NCBI RefSeq assembly: GCF_035917675.1
Contig: NZ_CP109104.1
Location: forward strand, 8,370,001 to 8,434,000
Source: Streptomyces sp. NBC_01775
Lineage (GTDB): Bacteria; Actinomycetota; Actinomycetes; Streptomycetales; Streptomycetaceae
Direction of reading: 5' to 3'
DNA: 64,000 nucleotides
This document shows, piece by piece, positions 20,297-28,963 of the stretch. Within the stretch, counting starts at the first letter, position 1. Every line of letters begins with the position of its first letter. The translations under genes and the position numbers were made by a program. Below the pieces are notes generated by a model. The model saw only the letters and a list, made by a program, of their open reading frames with translations, was not told the DNA's origin and made no database searches.

Positions 20297-20303
20297 CGAG
20301 GGC

Positions 20304-21071
20304 GTGCGTATCGCCCTCCTCCAGACCCGGGCCGCCGGCCTGGACACCCTCGAAACCGCCGCCGAAGAAGCCGCGGCCCGCGGTGCCCGCCTGCTGGTCA
20401 CCCCCGAGCTGTCCCTCACCGGCTACGCCCTCGGCGACCGGGTCGCCGAGCGGGCCGAACCGGCCGACGGCCCCGGCGCCGCCGAGGTGTCGCGCATCGC
20501 GAAGAAGAACGGCCTGGCCCTCGTGTACGGCTATCCCGAGTGCGGCGAGAGGGGCGCCGTCCACAACGCCGTCCAGCTCATCGGCCCCGAAGGCGAGGCT
20601 CTGGCGAACTACCGCAAGACGCACCTGTACGGCGCGTACGAGGCCGAGCACTACACACCCGGCCACCAACTCCCCGTACAGGCCGAGCTGGACGGCCTGC
20701 GCGTCGGGCTGCTGATCTGCTACGACGTGGAGTTCCCCGAAGCGGTCCGCGCGCATGCCCTCGCCGGGACGGATCTGCTGCTGGTGCCGACCGCGCTGAT
20801 GCGCCCGTACGACGCGGTGGCGCACACCCTCGTGCCCGCACGGGCCCTGGAGAGCCAGCTGTATGTCGCCTACGCCAACCGCACCGGGCGCGAAGGGGAG
20901 TTCGACTTCGCCGGGCTGAGCGGCCTGGCCGCGCCGGACGGGACCGTGCCGGTGCGCGCGGGCCGCGAGGAGACGCTGCTGGTCACCGACGCCGACCTCG
21001 CGCTGCTGCGGGCCTCGCGCGAGCGCAACCCGTATCTGGCGGACCGCCGCCCCGAGCTCTACCCTGCCTGA
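20304..21071 (+). CDS. Carbon-nitrogen hydrolase (nitrilase superfamily)
   Basis: A 255-residue enzyme with the full catalytic triad of the superfamily: Glu35 (TPELSLTGY), Lys105 (YRKTHLYG) and Cys139 (LLICYDVEFPE). It should hydrolyse an amide or carbamoyl compound to acid plus ammonia. Its place between an Lrp regulator and a flavin amine oxidase suggests the breakdown of an amine or amino acid amide, for example the amide made by an oxidative decarboxylase of the monooxygenase type. That pathway is an inference. GTG 20304 starts the conserved beta strand VRIALLQT. Confidence 0.92.
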   Translation: MRIALLQTRAAGLDTLETAAEEAAARGARLLVTPELSLTGYALGDRVAERAEPADGPGAAEVSRIAKKNGLALVYGYPECGERGAVHNAVQLIGPEGEALANYRKTHLYGAYEAEHYTPGHQLPVQAELDGLRVGLLICYDVEFPEAVRAHALAGTDLLLVPTALMRPYDAVAHTLVPARALESQLYVAYANRTGREGEFDFAGLSGLAAPDGTVPVRAGREETLLVTDADLALLRASRERNPYLADRRPELYPA

Positions 21072-21095
21072 CCGCCCCGCCCGACTTGCCCCGTA

Positions 21096-21161
21096 GGCAA
21101 CCCCGCCCCGCGGCAATCCCGCCCCTGCGGCAATCCCGCCTTTCAGCAATCCCGCCCTTCC
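21096..21161 (+). repeat. Four tandem 16-17-bp repeats
   Basis: Units begin at 21096, 21112, 21129 and 21145 with the core GGCAATCCCGCCC. They fill the 160-base gap between the amidohydrolase and amine oxidase genes and could form a pausing or processing region; the role is unknown. Confidence 0.6.
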
Positions 21162-21232
21162 GGCGACCCGGTCCGGGCCAGACCTGGCCTGGGCTCCGGA
21201 CCCGGCCCCCGCACCCCAGGAGCAGCGCCGTC

Positions 21233-22942
21233 ATGACCTCCACCGTGCCCACCGCCGCACACGACGAGCAGCAGGAGAACGGCTCCCCGGAGCGTCCGCT
21301 GACGATGTTCGGCCCCGATTTCCCCTTCGCCTACGACGACTTCCTCGCCCATCCCGCCGGGCTCGGCGCCGTACCCGCGACCGAGCACGGCACCGAGGTG
21401 GCGGTCATCGGCGGGGGCCTGTCCGGGCTCGTCACGGCCTACGAGCTGATGAAGATGGGGCTCAAGCCCGTCGTTTACGAGGCCGACCAGCTCGGCGGCA
21501 GGCTGCGCACCGCCTCCTTCGAGGGCGGCGACCCCTCCCTGCGGGCCGAGATGGGCGCCATGCGCTTCCCGCCGTCCTCGACCGCGCTCCAGCACTACAT
21601 CGGCCTGGCAGACCTGGAGACGAAGCCCTTCCCCAACCCGCTGGCGCCCGACACCCCCTCCACCGTCGTCGACCTCAAGGGCGAGTCGCACTACGCACGC
21701 ACCCTGGAGGACCTGCCGCCCGTCTACCACCAGGTGATGGAGGCGTGGAACGCGTGTCTGGAGGAGGGGGCGGACTTCTCCGCGATGCAGCGCGCGATAC
21801 GCGATCGGGACGTGCCCCGCATCCGCGAGATCTGGTCCCGGCTGGTGGAGAAGCTGGACAACCAGACCTTCTACGGCTTCCTGTGCGACTCCCCGGCCTT
21901 CGCCTCCTTCCGGCACCGCGAGATCTTCGGCCAGGTCGGCTTCGGCACCGGCGGCTGGGACACCGACTTCCCCAACTCCATCCTGGAGATCCTCCGCGTC
22001 GTCTACACCGGGGCCGACGACGATCACCGCGGCATCGTCGGAGGCAGCCAGCGGCTGCCGCTGCGGCTGTGGGAGCGCGAGCCGGGCAAGCTCGTCCACT
22101 GGCCACAGGGCACCAGCCTCAAGTCGCTGCACCCGGGCGGGACCCATCGCCCCGCGGTCACCCGGCTGCACCGTACGGCGGGCAACCGCGTCACCGTCAC
22201 CGACGCGGACGGCGACATCCGCACCTACCGGGCCGCCGTCTTCACCGCGCAGTCCTGGCTGCTGCTGAGCCGGATCGACTGCGACGACGCGCTGCTGCCC
22301 ATCGACCACTGGACGGCCGTCGAGCGCACCCACTACATGGAGTCCTCCAAGCTGTTCGTGCCCGTCGACCGCCCCTTCTGGCTGGACCAGGACCCGCACA
22401 CCGGCCGGGACACGATGAGCATGACCCTCACCGACCGGATGACGCGCGGGACGTATCTGCTGGACAACGGGCCCGACAAGCCGGCCGTCATCTGCCTCTC
22501 CTACACCTGGTGCGACGACAGCCTCAAGTGGCTGCCGCTGGACGCCAACGAGCGGATGGAGGTGATGCTCAAGTCGCTCGGCGAGATCTATCCCGGCGTC
22601 GACATCCGGGGCCACATCACGGGCAACCCGCTCACCGTCTCGTGGGAGGACGAGCCCTACTTCCTGGGCGCCTTCAAGGCCAACCTGCCGGGCCACTACC
22701 GCTACCAGCGGCGGCTGTTCACCCACTTCATGCAGGACACGCTGCCCGCCGACCGGCGCGGCCTCTTCCTCGCGGGGGACGACATCTCCTGGACCGCGGG
22801 CTGGGCCGAGGGAGCCGTGCAGACCGCGCTGAACGCCGTCTGGGGCGTCATGCACCACCTCGGCGGCGCCACCGACCCCACCAACCCGGGACCCGGCGAC
22901 ACCTTCGAGGAGATCGCCCCGGTGCCACTGCCGGAGGACTGA
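21233..22942 (+). CDS. Flavin monoamine oxidase-like / L-amino acid oxidase-like enzyme
   Basis: A 569-residue flavoenzyme. The N-terminal FAD motif is EVAVIGGGLSGLVTAYELMK, followed by VVYEADQLGGRLRT, the GGR signature of amine oxidases. The C-terminal flavin contact is GLFLAGDDISWTAGWAEGAV followed by QTALNAVWGV. The size and the region around 100-200 match bacterial tryptophan/lysine-monooxygenase-like proteins. Oxidation of an amino acid or amine to an imine or amide is expected. Paired with the nitrilase-type hydrolase this would complete amide hydrolysis, which is an inferred pathway. Confidence 0.88.
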   Translation: MTSTVPTAAHDEQQENGSPERPLTMFGPDFPFAYDDFLAHPAGLGAVPATEHGTEVAVIGGGLSGLVTAYELMKMGLKPVVYEADQLGGRLRTASFEGGDPSLRAEMGAMRFPPSSTALQHYIGLADLETKPFPNPLAPDTPSTVVDLKGESHYARTLEDLPPVYHQVMEAWNACLEEGADFSAMQRAIRDRDVPRIREIWSRLVEKLDNQTFYGFLCDSPAFASFRHREIFGQVGFGTGGWDTDFPNSILEILRVVYTGADDDHRGIVGGSQRLPLRLWEREPGKLVHWPQGTSLKSLHPGGTHRPAVTRLHRTAGNRVTVTDADGDIRTYRAAVFTAQSWLLLSRIDCDDALLPIDHWTAVERTHYMESSKLFVPVDRPFWLDQDPHTGRDTMSMTLTDRMTRGTYLLDNGPDKPAVICLSYTWCDDSLKWLPLDANERMEVMLKSLGEIYPGVDIRGHITGNPLTVSWEDEPYFLGAFKANLPGHYRYQRRLFTHFMQDTLPADRRGLFLAGDDISWTAGWAEGAVQTALNAVWGVMHHLGGATDPTNPGPGDTFEEIAPVPLPED

Positions 22943-22956
22943 CGGGGCGTGGCCGC

Positions 22957-22996
22957 GCGCCCGGCCGGGCACGGGGTCACAGATCCGGCCGGGCGC
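22957..22996. terminator. Hairpin between convergent amine oxidase and F420-type genes
   Basis: Arms GCGCCCGGCC (22957-22966) and GGCCGGGCGC (22987-22996) with a 20-base loop. It lies in the 57-base gap between two convergent stop codons and could serve both. Confidence 0.5.
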
Positions 22997-22999
22997 GGG

Positions 23000-23926
23000 C
23001 TACAGGCCCGCCTCGGTGACCGCCTCCCGCAGCACCTTCGCCGACTCGATCAGGGCCTGTACGCCGTCGTTGCTCAACTGGGTGTCCAGCAGCACCTCGT
23101 CGGCCCCGGCGCGTACGGCACCCGCCAGGTCCTCCACGATCTGTTCGAGGCTGCCCTGGAAGATGCGCCGCTCGCCGTCGACGGGCCTGTCCGAGAGCTG
23201 TACGAAGGCCCGTACGGTGACGGCCAGCGTGGCCGGGTCCCGGCCGTACTCGGCGGCCAGCCCGGCGAGCCGGGCACGGGTCGTGGCGAGCCCGGCGTTG
23301 TCGGTCTGTGAGGGCAGCCACCCGTCGGCCCGCCGCACCAGCCGCCGCAGGGCCCGGTCGGTGCGGCCCGCCAGCAGCACCGGGATGCGCGCGGCCGGTT
23401 TGGGGCCGACGGCCGAGGGGGTGAAGCGGGTGCGCTCGCCCTCGTAGGAGGCCGGGTCCTCGCCCCAGACGGCCTCGCACACATCCAGCAGCTCATCCAG
23501 GGCCCTGCCCCGCGAGGCGTGGTCGGCGCCGGCTGCCGCGTACTCGTCGCGGGACCAGCCGGTGCCCAGCCCCGCGATCACCCGCCCGCCGCTGGCGGCG
23601 TCCAGCGAGCCCAGCGCGCGGGCCAGCAGGAAGGGCTGGTGCAGCGGGCCGACCAGCACGGCGGAGCCCAGCTTGACGCGCTCGGTCACGGCCGCCGCGA
23701 GCGACAGGGTGACCAGCGGATCCGCGACCGAGCGGAAGTACTCGGACCAGGGCAGCCCGGGGACCAAGTACATGTCGTCGACGGGCTGTTCGGGGCGCAT
23801 GAGGCGCTCCAGAACCCAGACGCTGTCGTATCCCAGCTCTTCGGCGGCGCGCGCCGCCGCCGTCACATCGGTGCGCAGCTCGTAGCCGCCCGTCTGCGGC
23901 AGTCCCAGGCCCAGTCGCAGTGCCAT
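23000..23926 (-). CDS. LLM-class F420-dependent oxidoreductase
   Basis: A 308-residue luciferase-like TIM barrel. It shows the N-terminal LGLGLPQTGGYELRTDV, the AARAAEELGYDSVWVLERL segment, GLGTGWSRDEYAAAG and the phosphate-binding LLAGRTDRALRRLVRRADGW. The family uses reduced coenzyme F420 (sometimes FMN) to reduce or oxidise small substrates. Streptomyces genomes hold many paralogues, so the substrate cannot be assigned. It converges on the amine oxidase gene. Confidence 0.88.
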   Translation of the reverse strand: MALRLGLGLPQTGGYELRTDVTAAARAAEELGYDSVWVLERLMRPEQPVDDMYLVPGLPWSEYFRSVADPLVTLSLAAAVTERVKLGSAVLVGPLHQPFLLARALGSLDAASGGRVIAGLGTGWSRDEYAAAGADHASRGRALDELLDVCEAVWGEDPASYEGERTRFTPSAVGPKPAARIPVLLAGRTDRALRRLVRRADGWLPSQTDNAGLATTRARLAGLAAEYGRDPATLAVTVRAFVQLSDRPVDGERRIFQGSLEQIVEDLAGAVRAGADEVLLDTQLSNDGVQALIESAKVLREAVTEAGL

Positions 23927-24119
23927 CTCGCCTCCGTAGCGCTCTGATCACCCGGCACAGCGCTCTGATCGCCTGTCACATCACCTGCCGGGCACGCGTA
24001 CCCGGTGCACGCCGTACCAGGTGCACACCATGCTGTTGGGACATGCCTACGCGATGGAGCCCACTCCCGGCAATGGCGCCTCTCCCGCCTCTGAGGCCCC
24101 AGGAACCGGGAATTCAGCG

Positions 24120-24821
24120 CTACAGCGGGGTCAGCAGACAGCGCCCCGTCATGCCGACCGTGGCGTCCAGCCCTTCGGCCGTCTCCTCCAGCAACTCGCC
24201 CAGCCCCCGCAGCCCCCACAGGGCGCGGAAGGCGGCCCAGGCGCCGCCGCGCGCCCGCTCCAGGCTCCAGGAGCCCACCAGATGCGTCAGCGGGTCGGCC
24301 ACATCCAGCAGGTCGGGTCCCGGCATCAGGTCCTCCCTGATGTGCTCCTCCAGCCCGGTCAGCAGCTCCCCGATCCGCTCGAAGTCGGCCTCCAGCTCGT
24401 CGGGCCCCGCATCCAGCGCCCGGCAGGTGTCCACCAGCGCGAGCGGCAGATCGTGCCCGATGTGCGCGTTGATGCCGGCCAGCGCGAACTGGAGGGGGCG
24501 CACCGCCGGATGGCGCCGGAACCGGAAGAGCGGACGCCAGCAGGCGGGCGTGCGGCGGCCGGTGGCCTCGGCGTCGACCGCGTCCAAGAAGCGCGCGGCG
24601 AACCGGGTGCCCAGCTCCCCGGTGGCGGTGCGGTCCTCGAAGTGGCCCAGGAGCAGGCGTTGTTCCAGCTCCTCGGTCACCGAGAGGTAGACACGGTTGA
24701 AGACCGCCACGCCGTCCTGCGGGGGGAGCTCCTCGCCGATCTCCCGCATCCTGGCCGTCACTCGTCCGATACGCGCCGACGTCACCGCGCGCTGCGCGGG
24801 CACCTGATCCACTGAGGTCAT
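24120..24821 (-). CDS. DUF5995-family protein
   Basis: A 233-residue soluble, mostly helical protein of unknown function. Characteristic are the central GINAHIGHDLPLALVDTCRA with its conserved N-x-H-x-x-H-D, and a flanking FNRVYLSVTEEL and FLDAVDAEATGRR. The cluster of His and Asp suggests a metal site like those of haem-oxygenase-like or DinB-like bundles, but this is a guess. ATG 24821 was chosen; the open frame continues upstream into low-complexity sequence. Confidence 0.75.
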   Translation of the reverse strand: MTSVDQVPAQRAVTSARIGRVTARMREIGEELPPQDGVAVFNRVYLSVTEELEQRLLLGHFEDRTATGELGTRFAARFLDAVDAEATGRRTPACWRPLFRFRRHPAVRPLQFALAGINAHIGHDLPLALVDTCRALDAGPDELEADFERIGELLTGLEEHIREDLMPGPDLLDVADPLTHLVGSWSLERARGGAWAAFRALWGLRGLGELLEETAEGLDATVGMTGRCLLTPL

Positions 24822-24981
24822 ACCCGCAGGGTGACAGGCTCGGTCACCGTGCGTGGCCAAGCCGGTCCGTAGGGCCCCCGGACGGAGGACGGGAACGGGC
24901 GGCGGGATCGGGGGGAGGGGGGAGGGCGAGAGCGGTGAAATCGGCGTGCGGGTGCGCCGGAACCCGTGGTACTTCCCTTCC

Positions 24982-25518
24982 ATGACGGATCTGTGGACGG
25001 AACGGCTCGTACTGCACCCCATGACTCCGCGGGAGGCGGAGCGGGTGATCGCCCTGGCGGCGGCGGAGGCGGACCTGTGGGGTCCGGATTACCCCGACGC
25101 GATGGACGTCAAGGGCGCGAAGGACTTCCTGAAGGCGTGTGCGACCGCCGGCGATCCGAGGCCCTTCGGCAACTACGAGATACGCCGCCGCGAGGACGGC
25201 CGTGCCATCGGCGGCATCGGCTTCGACGGAATGCCCCAGGAGGACCGCTCCGTCACTGTCGGCTACTCCCTCAACCTCTCGGCGCGCGGCCGGGGTTACG
25301 CCTCCGAGGCGCTGCGCGGCCTGCTCGCCTTCGCCAGGTCCCGGGGGATCGCCCTCGTCCGGGCCGACGCCGACCTGGACAACTTCGCCTCGCAGCGCGT
25401 GATGCTCGCCGCCGGAATGCACCGGATCGGCGAGGATCACCGGGTCGTGTACTTCGAACTGCCCGCACCCGACGGGAGCCCGTCGTCCGGCCCGGATCAG
25501 TCCGCCGCGTCGCGGTAG
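24982..25518 (+). CDS. GNAT-family N-acetyltransferase (RimJ/RimL type)
   Basis: A 178-residue protein starting MTDLWTERLVLHPMTPREAE, the RimJ/RimL-type N-terminus. It contains GYSLNLSARGRGYASEALRG, the acetyl-CoA pyrophosphate-binding loop (RGRGYA), and the end motif NFASQRVMLAAGM. It may acetylate a protein N-terminus or a small amine. The neighbours are unrelated, and there is no operon partner. Confidence 0.88.
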   Translation: MTDLWTERLVLHPMTPREAERVIALAAAEADLWGPDYPDAMDVKGAKDFLKACATAGDPRPFGNYEIRRREDGRAIGGIGFDGMPQEDRSVTVGYSLNLSARGRGYASEALRGLLAFARSRGIALVRADADLDNFASQRVMLAAGMHRIGEDHRVVYFELPAPDGSPSSGPDQSAASR

Positions 25519-25536
25519 CGGCCGGGCGGGACGACG

Positions 25537-26985
25537 TCAGCTCTCCTCGTCCGGCCGCTCGCGTCCGTCCGGCTGCTCGCGTCCGGCCGGGGGAGTCTCG
25601 TCGTACTGACTCGTGCCCTCGTCCAACAGGGGCTCCTGAGCCTTGAGATGCGGGGGAGCCAGCGCCTTGAGGGCGTGATAGCCGGTGAGGACCACCACGG
25701 TACCCAGGGCGATGCCGCTGAGCTCGAAGGAGTCGGTGAACTTCAGCGTGACGCCGCCGATGCCGATGATGATCCCCGCGGCGACCGGCACCAGGTTGAG
25801 CGGATTGCGCATGTCGACGCCGTTGTTGATCCAGATCTGCGCGCCCAGCAGGCCGATCATCCCGTAGAGGATGACGGTGATACCGCCCAGCACCCCGCCG
25901 GGAATGGCCGCCACCACGGCGCCGAACTTCGGGCAGAGGCCGAAGAGGAGCGCGAAGCACGCAGCCGCCCAGTAGGCCGCCGTCGAGTAGACGCGGGTGG
26001 CGGCCATGACGCCGATGTTCTCCGAATACGTCGTCGTCGCCGGGCCCCCGACGGCCGTCGAGAGCACGCTGCCCGCGCCGTCCGCCGCGATGGCGGTGCC
26101 GAGCTTGTCATCCAGCGGATCGCCGGTCATCTCACCGACCGCCTTGACGTGCCCGGCGTTCTCGGCCACCAGCGCGATCACCACGGGCAGCGCCACCAGG
26201 ATCGCCGACCACGAGAAGTCGGGGCCGTGCACCGACGGCAGCCCGAACCAGTCCGCCTTGGTCACACCGGACAGATCCAGCCGCCAGTGGTCCACGGTCT
26301 TCCCGCTGCTGTCGGGGGAGTGGATACGGCCGAAGATCCGGTCGAAGCCCCAGGACATCAGGTAGCCGGCGACCAGCCCCAGGAAGATCGCGATCCGCGA
26401 CCAGAAGCCGCGCAGACACACCACGGCCAGCCCGGTCAGCAGCATGGTCACCAGTGCCGTCCACTGGTCCTGCGGCCAGTAGGTCTTGGCGGTCACCGGC
26501 GCGAGGTTGAAGCCGATGAGCATCACCACGGCGCCGGTCACCACCGGCGGCATCGCCCCGTGGATGATCCGCGCGCCGAACTGCCGTACCGCCAGCCCCA
26601 CCAGGAACAGCGCGGCGCCGACCACGAGGATCGCGCCGGTCACCGTCGCACTGCTGCCGCCCTGGCCCCGGATGACGGCGGTCACCCCGACGAAGGAGAG
26701 GCTGCACCCCAGGTAGCTGGGCACCGCGCCGCGGGTCGCGAGCAGGAAGAGCATCGTCGCGACGCCGGACATCATGATGGCCAGATTCGGGTCCAGGCCC
26801 ATCAGCACCGGGGCGACGAAGCTGGCGCCGAACATCGCCACCACATGCTGGGCGCCGAGGCCCGCCGTGCGCGGCCAGGAGAGCCGCTCATCGGGCCGTA
26901 CAACGGCACCGGGTGCCGGGACGCGCCCATCGCCGTGCAGTTTCCAGCGCACGCCGAGGCCGCCGCCGCTCATTGTCGCTCCCAC
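25537..26985 (-). CDS. Uracil/xanthine permease (NCS2 family)
   Basis: A 482-residue integral membrane protein of the nucleobase:cation symporter-2 family. Its 14-helix pattern includes the conserved QHVVAMFGASFVAPVLMGL near the N-terminus, the substrate-site helix VALVAENAGHVKAVGEMTG, and GGPATTTYSENIGVMAATRV, which carries the NCS2 signature (Asn and Glu in TYxENIG). Proton-driven uptake of uracil or xanthine is expected. The last 45 residues are a hydrophilic tail rich in Glu and Asp. An internal ATG (MSGGG) four codons downstream is an alternative start. Confidence 0.92.
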   Translation of the reverse strand: MGATMSGGGLGVRWKLHGDGRVPAPGAVVRPDERLSWPRTAGLGAQHVVAMFGASFVAPVLMGLDPNLAIMMSGVATMLFLLATRGAVPSYLGCSLSFVGVTAVIRGQGGSSATVTGAILVVGAALFLVGLAVRQFGARIIHGAMPPVVTGAVVMLIGFNLAPVTAKTYWPQDQWTALVTMLLTGLAVVCLRGFWSRIAIFLGLVAGYLMSWGFDRIFGRIHSPDSSGKTVDHWRLDLSGVTKADWFGLPSVHGPDFSWSAILVALPVVIALVAENAGHVKAVGEMTGDPLDDKLGTAIAADGAGSVLSTAVGGPATTTYSENIGVMAATRVYSTAAYWAAACFALLFGLCPKFGAVVAAIPGGVLGGITVILYGMIGLLGAQIWINNGVDMRNPLNLVPVAAGIIIGIGGVTLKFTDSFELSGIALGTVVVLTGYHALKALAPPHLKAQEPLLDEGTSQYDETPPAGREQPDGRERPDEES

Positions 26986-27128
26986 TGTTTACCTGGCCGA
27001 TTCTGATCGGCCCACATAGTAGTTCGACGGCGACACCGCCCGCTCCGGGCGATCGCCTCCCGCTCCGCGGCCGTCGCCGCCCCCTTCCCACCAGCCTTCT
27101 TCCCGGATCTTCCCCCCAGCGCCGGGAA

Positions 27129-28433
27129 TCATCTGCGCAGCACGCCCGCCCCCAGGATCAGCCCCACCAGCAGCGCCGTGACCACGGCGAAGGACGCCGA
27201 CAGGGTCGTCGTCTCGGCGATCCAGCCCACGATCGCCGGGGCGCCCAGCCCCGAGGCGTAGGCGAGCGTCGCCACCCCCGCGATCTCCTGGCCCGGCGAC
27301 GCCGAAGCGGCCCGGCCCGCCGCGGCGAAGCACAGCGGTACGACCACCGCGATGCCGATCCCGATCAGCGCGAACCCCGCCACTGCGGCCGGCGGCGTGC
27401 GCGCCGCGACCACCAGCGCGGCACCGGCCGCAGCCAGCACGCCCCCGCAGCGCACGGTGGCGACGGGCCCGAAACGCCGGACCACCGCGTCGCCCGACAG
27501 CCGCGCGAGAGCCATCGTGCAGGCGAACGCCGTGTACGCCGACGCCGCGAGCCCCGGCTCGGCGCCGGTCACGTCGGCCAGGTAGATGCCGGACCAGTCC
27601 ATCGAGGCGCCCTCGGCGAACACCGCGCAGAAGCCGAGCAGCCCGATCGCCAGCACCCCGCGCGAGGGCAGCGCGAAGCGCGGCGGCTCCTCGCCCGCCT
27701 GCTCTCCGGCACCTGCCTGCTCTCCGGCACCCGACGGCGCCTTCTCGCCCGCCGCCGTGTCCTGGGCATCGGGCGTCAGGCGTGCGGCGAGCACCGCCAC
27801 CACGGCCAGCACCGGCGCGGCGAGCCCCAGGTGGACACGCGCGTCCAGTCCCGCGTGCGCCGCCAGTGCCCCGCCCGCGCCGCCCACCAGCGTCCCGACG
27901 CTCCACATCCCGTGCAGCCCCGACATCACCGAGCGCCCGTACAGCTCCTCGACCCGTACGCCCTGCGCGTTCATCGCCACGTCCATCAGCCCGAGGCCGC
28001 AGCCGAAAAGGAACAGCGCCAGGCACAGCCAGCCCAGCGCCGGCGCGAGCGGCGGCAGCACCAGCCCGGCGCAGCACAGCACCGCCAGCCCCACCAGAGC
28101 GCGCCGCGGCCCGTAGCGGTGCGCGAGCCGGGCCGACAGCGGCATCGCCGCGGAGGCGCCCACCGTCAAGAACACCAGCGCGAGACCCAGCCACCCGGGA
28201 CTCAGCCCCAGGTGCTCCTTGAGCCAGGGGATACGCGTCGCGAACGTGCCGCTGACCATCCCGTGCGCGGCGAACACGACGGCGACCGCCGTCCGCGCCA
28301 CCCGCAGCTCCCGGCCCGGCCCGCCGTCCGCCCCGCCCGCGCCTGCCGCCCCGCCCGTCGCCGTCGTCCTCGGTGCCGTGATGTCCGGACCGGTCGTCGC
28401 TCCCGGCTCCGGCCCGCCCTCACCCGTCTCCAT
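27129..28433 (-). CDS. MFS transporter (12-helix)
   Basis: A 434-residue membrane protein with a Gly/Ala-rich cytosolic N-terminus of about 45 residues and 12 predicted helices. The first-half signature is RLAHRYGPRRALVGLAV (motif A-like), followed by MDVAMNAQGVRVEELYGRSV and MSGLHGMWSVGTLVGGAGG. This MNAQG...G.MS..HG...G arrangement matches bacterial sugar/fucose-like or YbjJ-type exporters. A central Glu/Ala-rich loop contains a short GAGEQAGAGEQAG repeat. The substrate is unknown. Confidence 0.85.
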   Translation of the reverse strand: METGEGGPEPGATTGPDITAPRTTATGGAAGAGGADGGPGRELRVARTAVAVVFAAHGMVSGTFATRIPWLKEHLGLSPGWLGLALVFLTVGASAAMPLSARLAHRYGPRRALVGLAVLCCAGLVLPPLAPALGWLCLALFLFGCGLGLMDVAMNAQGVRVEELYGRSVMSGLHGMWSVGTLVGGAGGALAAHAGLDARVHLGLAAPVLAVVAVLAARLTPDAQDTAAGEKAPSGAGEQAGAGEQAGEEPPRFALPSRGVLAIGLLGFCAVFAEGASMDWSGIYLADVTGAEPGLAASAYTAFACTMALARLSGDAVVRRFGPVATVRCGGVLAAAGAALVVAARTPPAAVAGFALIGIGIAVVVPLCFAAAGRAASASPGQEIAGVATLAYASGLGAPAIVGWIAETTTLSASFAVVTALLVGLILGAGVLRR

Positions 28434-28685
28434 CGCGTCTCCGTACGGTCCGCCGCCCTGCGTCTGACCTCGCGCGGTCCCACCGCGCGGACCGTGCGGA
28501 GATCGTGCCCCGGTCGCGTACGGCTCGAACGCGCGCTCACCAGCCCGGCCGGTGCGGCTTCGGTGCGGCTCCTGGGACGGCTGTGAGTCAGCCCACAGGA
28601 GAGCGCCCGCACAGCGTCCGGACCGGCGTGGCAGACTTGGGGGTGTCTCCCGGCCGTAGGCTGGGGGAGTACCAGTGACGTCAGC
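28434..28685. other. Intergenic region between the MFS gene and the FMN riboswitch
   Basis: Contains a perfect hairpin CGCGCGGT-CCC-ACCGCGCG at 28471-28489, close to the MFS start, and must hold the promoters of both the minus-strand MFS gene and the rib operon. No short gene is supported here. With the riboswitch and the leader up to 28963 it forms a 530-base gene-free stretch. Confidence 0.5.
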
Positions 28686-28808
28686 GCACTCCGGGGTCGG
28701 TGAAAGTCCGAACCGGCGGTTATAGTCCGCGACCCGTCCGCAGCCAGCGGTCGGTTGACCAGGTGAGATTCCTGGACCGACGGTTAAAGTCCGGATGGGA
28801 GGCAGTGC
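28686..28808 (+). promoter_or_regulatory. FMN riboswitch (RFN element)
   Basis: All RFN blocks are present in order: CCGGGGTCGGTGAAAGTCCG, ACCGGCGGTTATAGTCCGCG, the variable stem, GTTGACCAGGTGAGATTCCTGG and ACCGACGGTTAAAGTCCGGATG. P1 can close through GCACT (28686-28690) and AGTGC (28804-28808). It lies 155 bases upstream of ribD, so FMN should turn the operon off, either by early termination or by hiding the ribosome site at 28949-28959. The expression platform was not resolved. Confidence 0.95.
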
Positions 28809-28963
28809 GCGGCGGGCCGAAACCGGTGCACCGTCGTCTTTGGCGGTTCCGTTCCACGACAGCGGAGCGGTTCCCTCCCACGGGCAGGTGCGATCCCGGT
28901 CTCGCGCTCGTCACACTTCCCGTACAGCCCCGGAGTCCGTGCCCGAAGAGGCAGGAGGACCCG

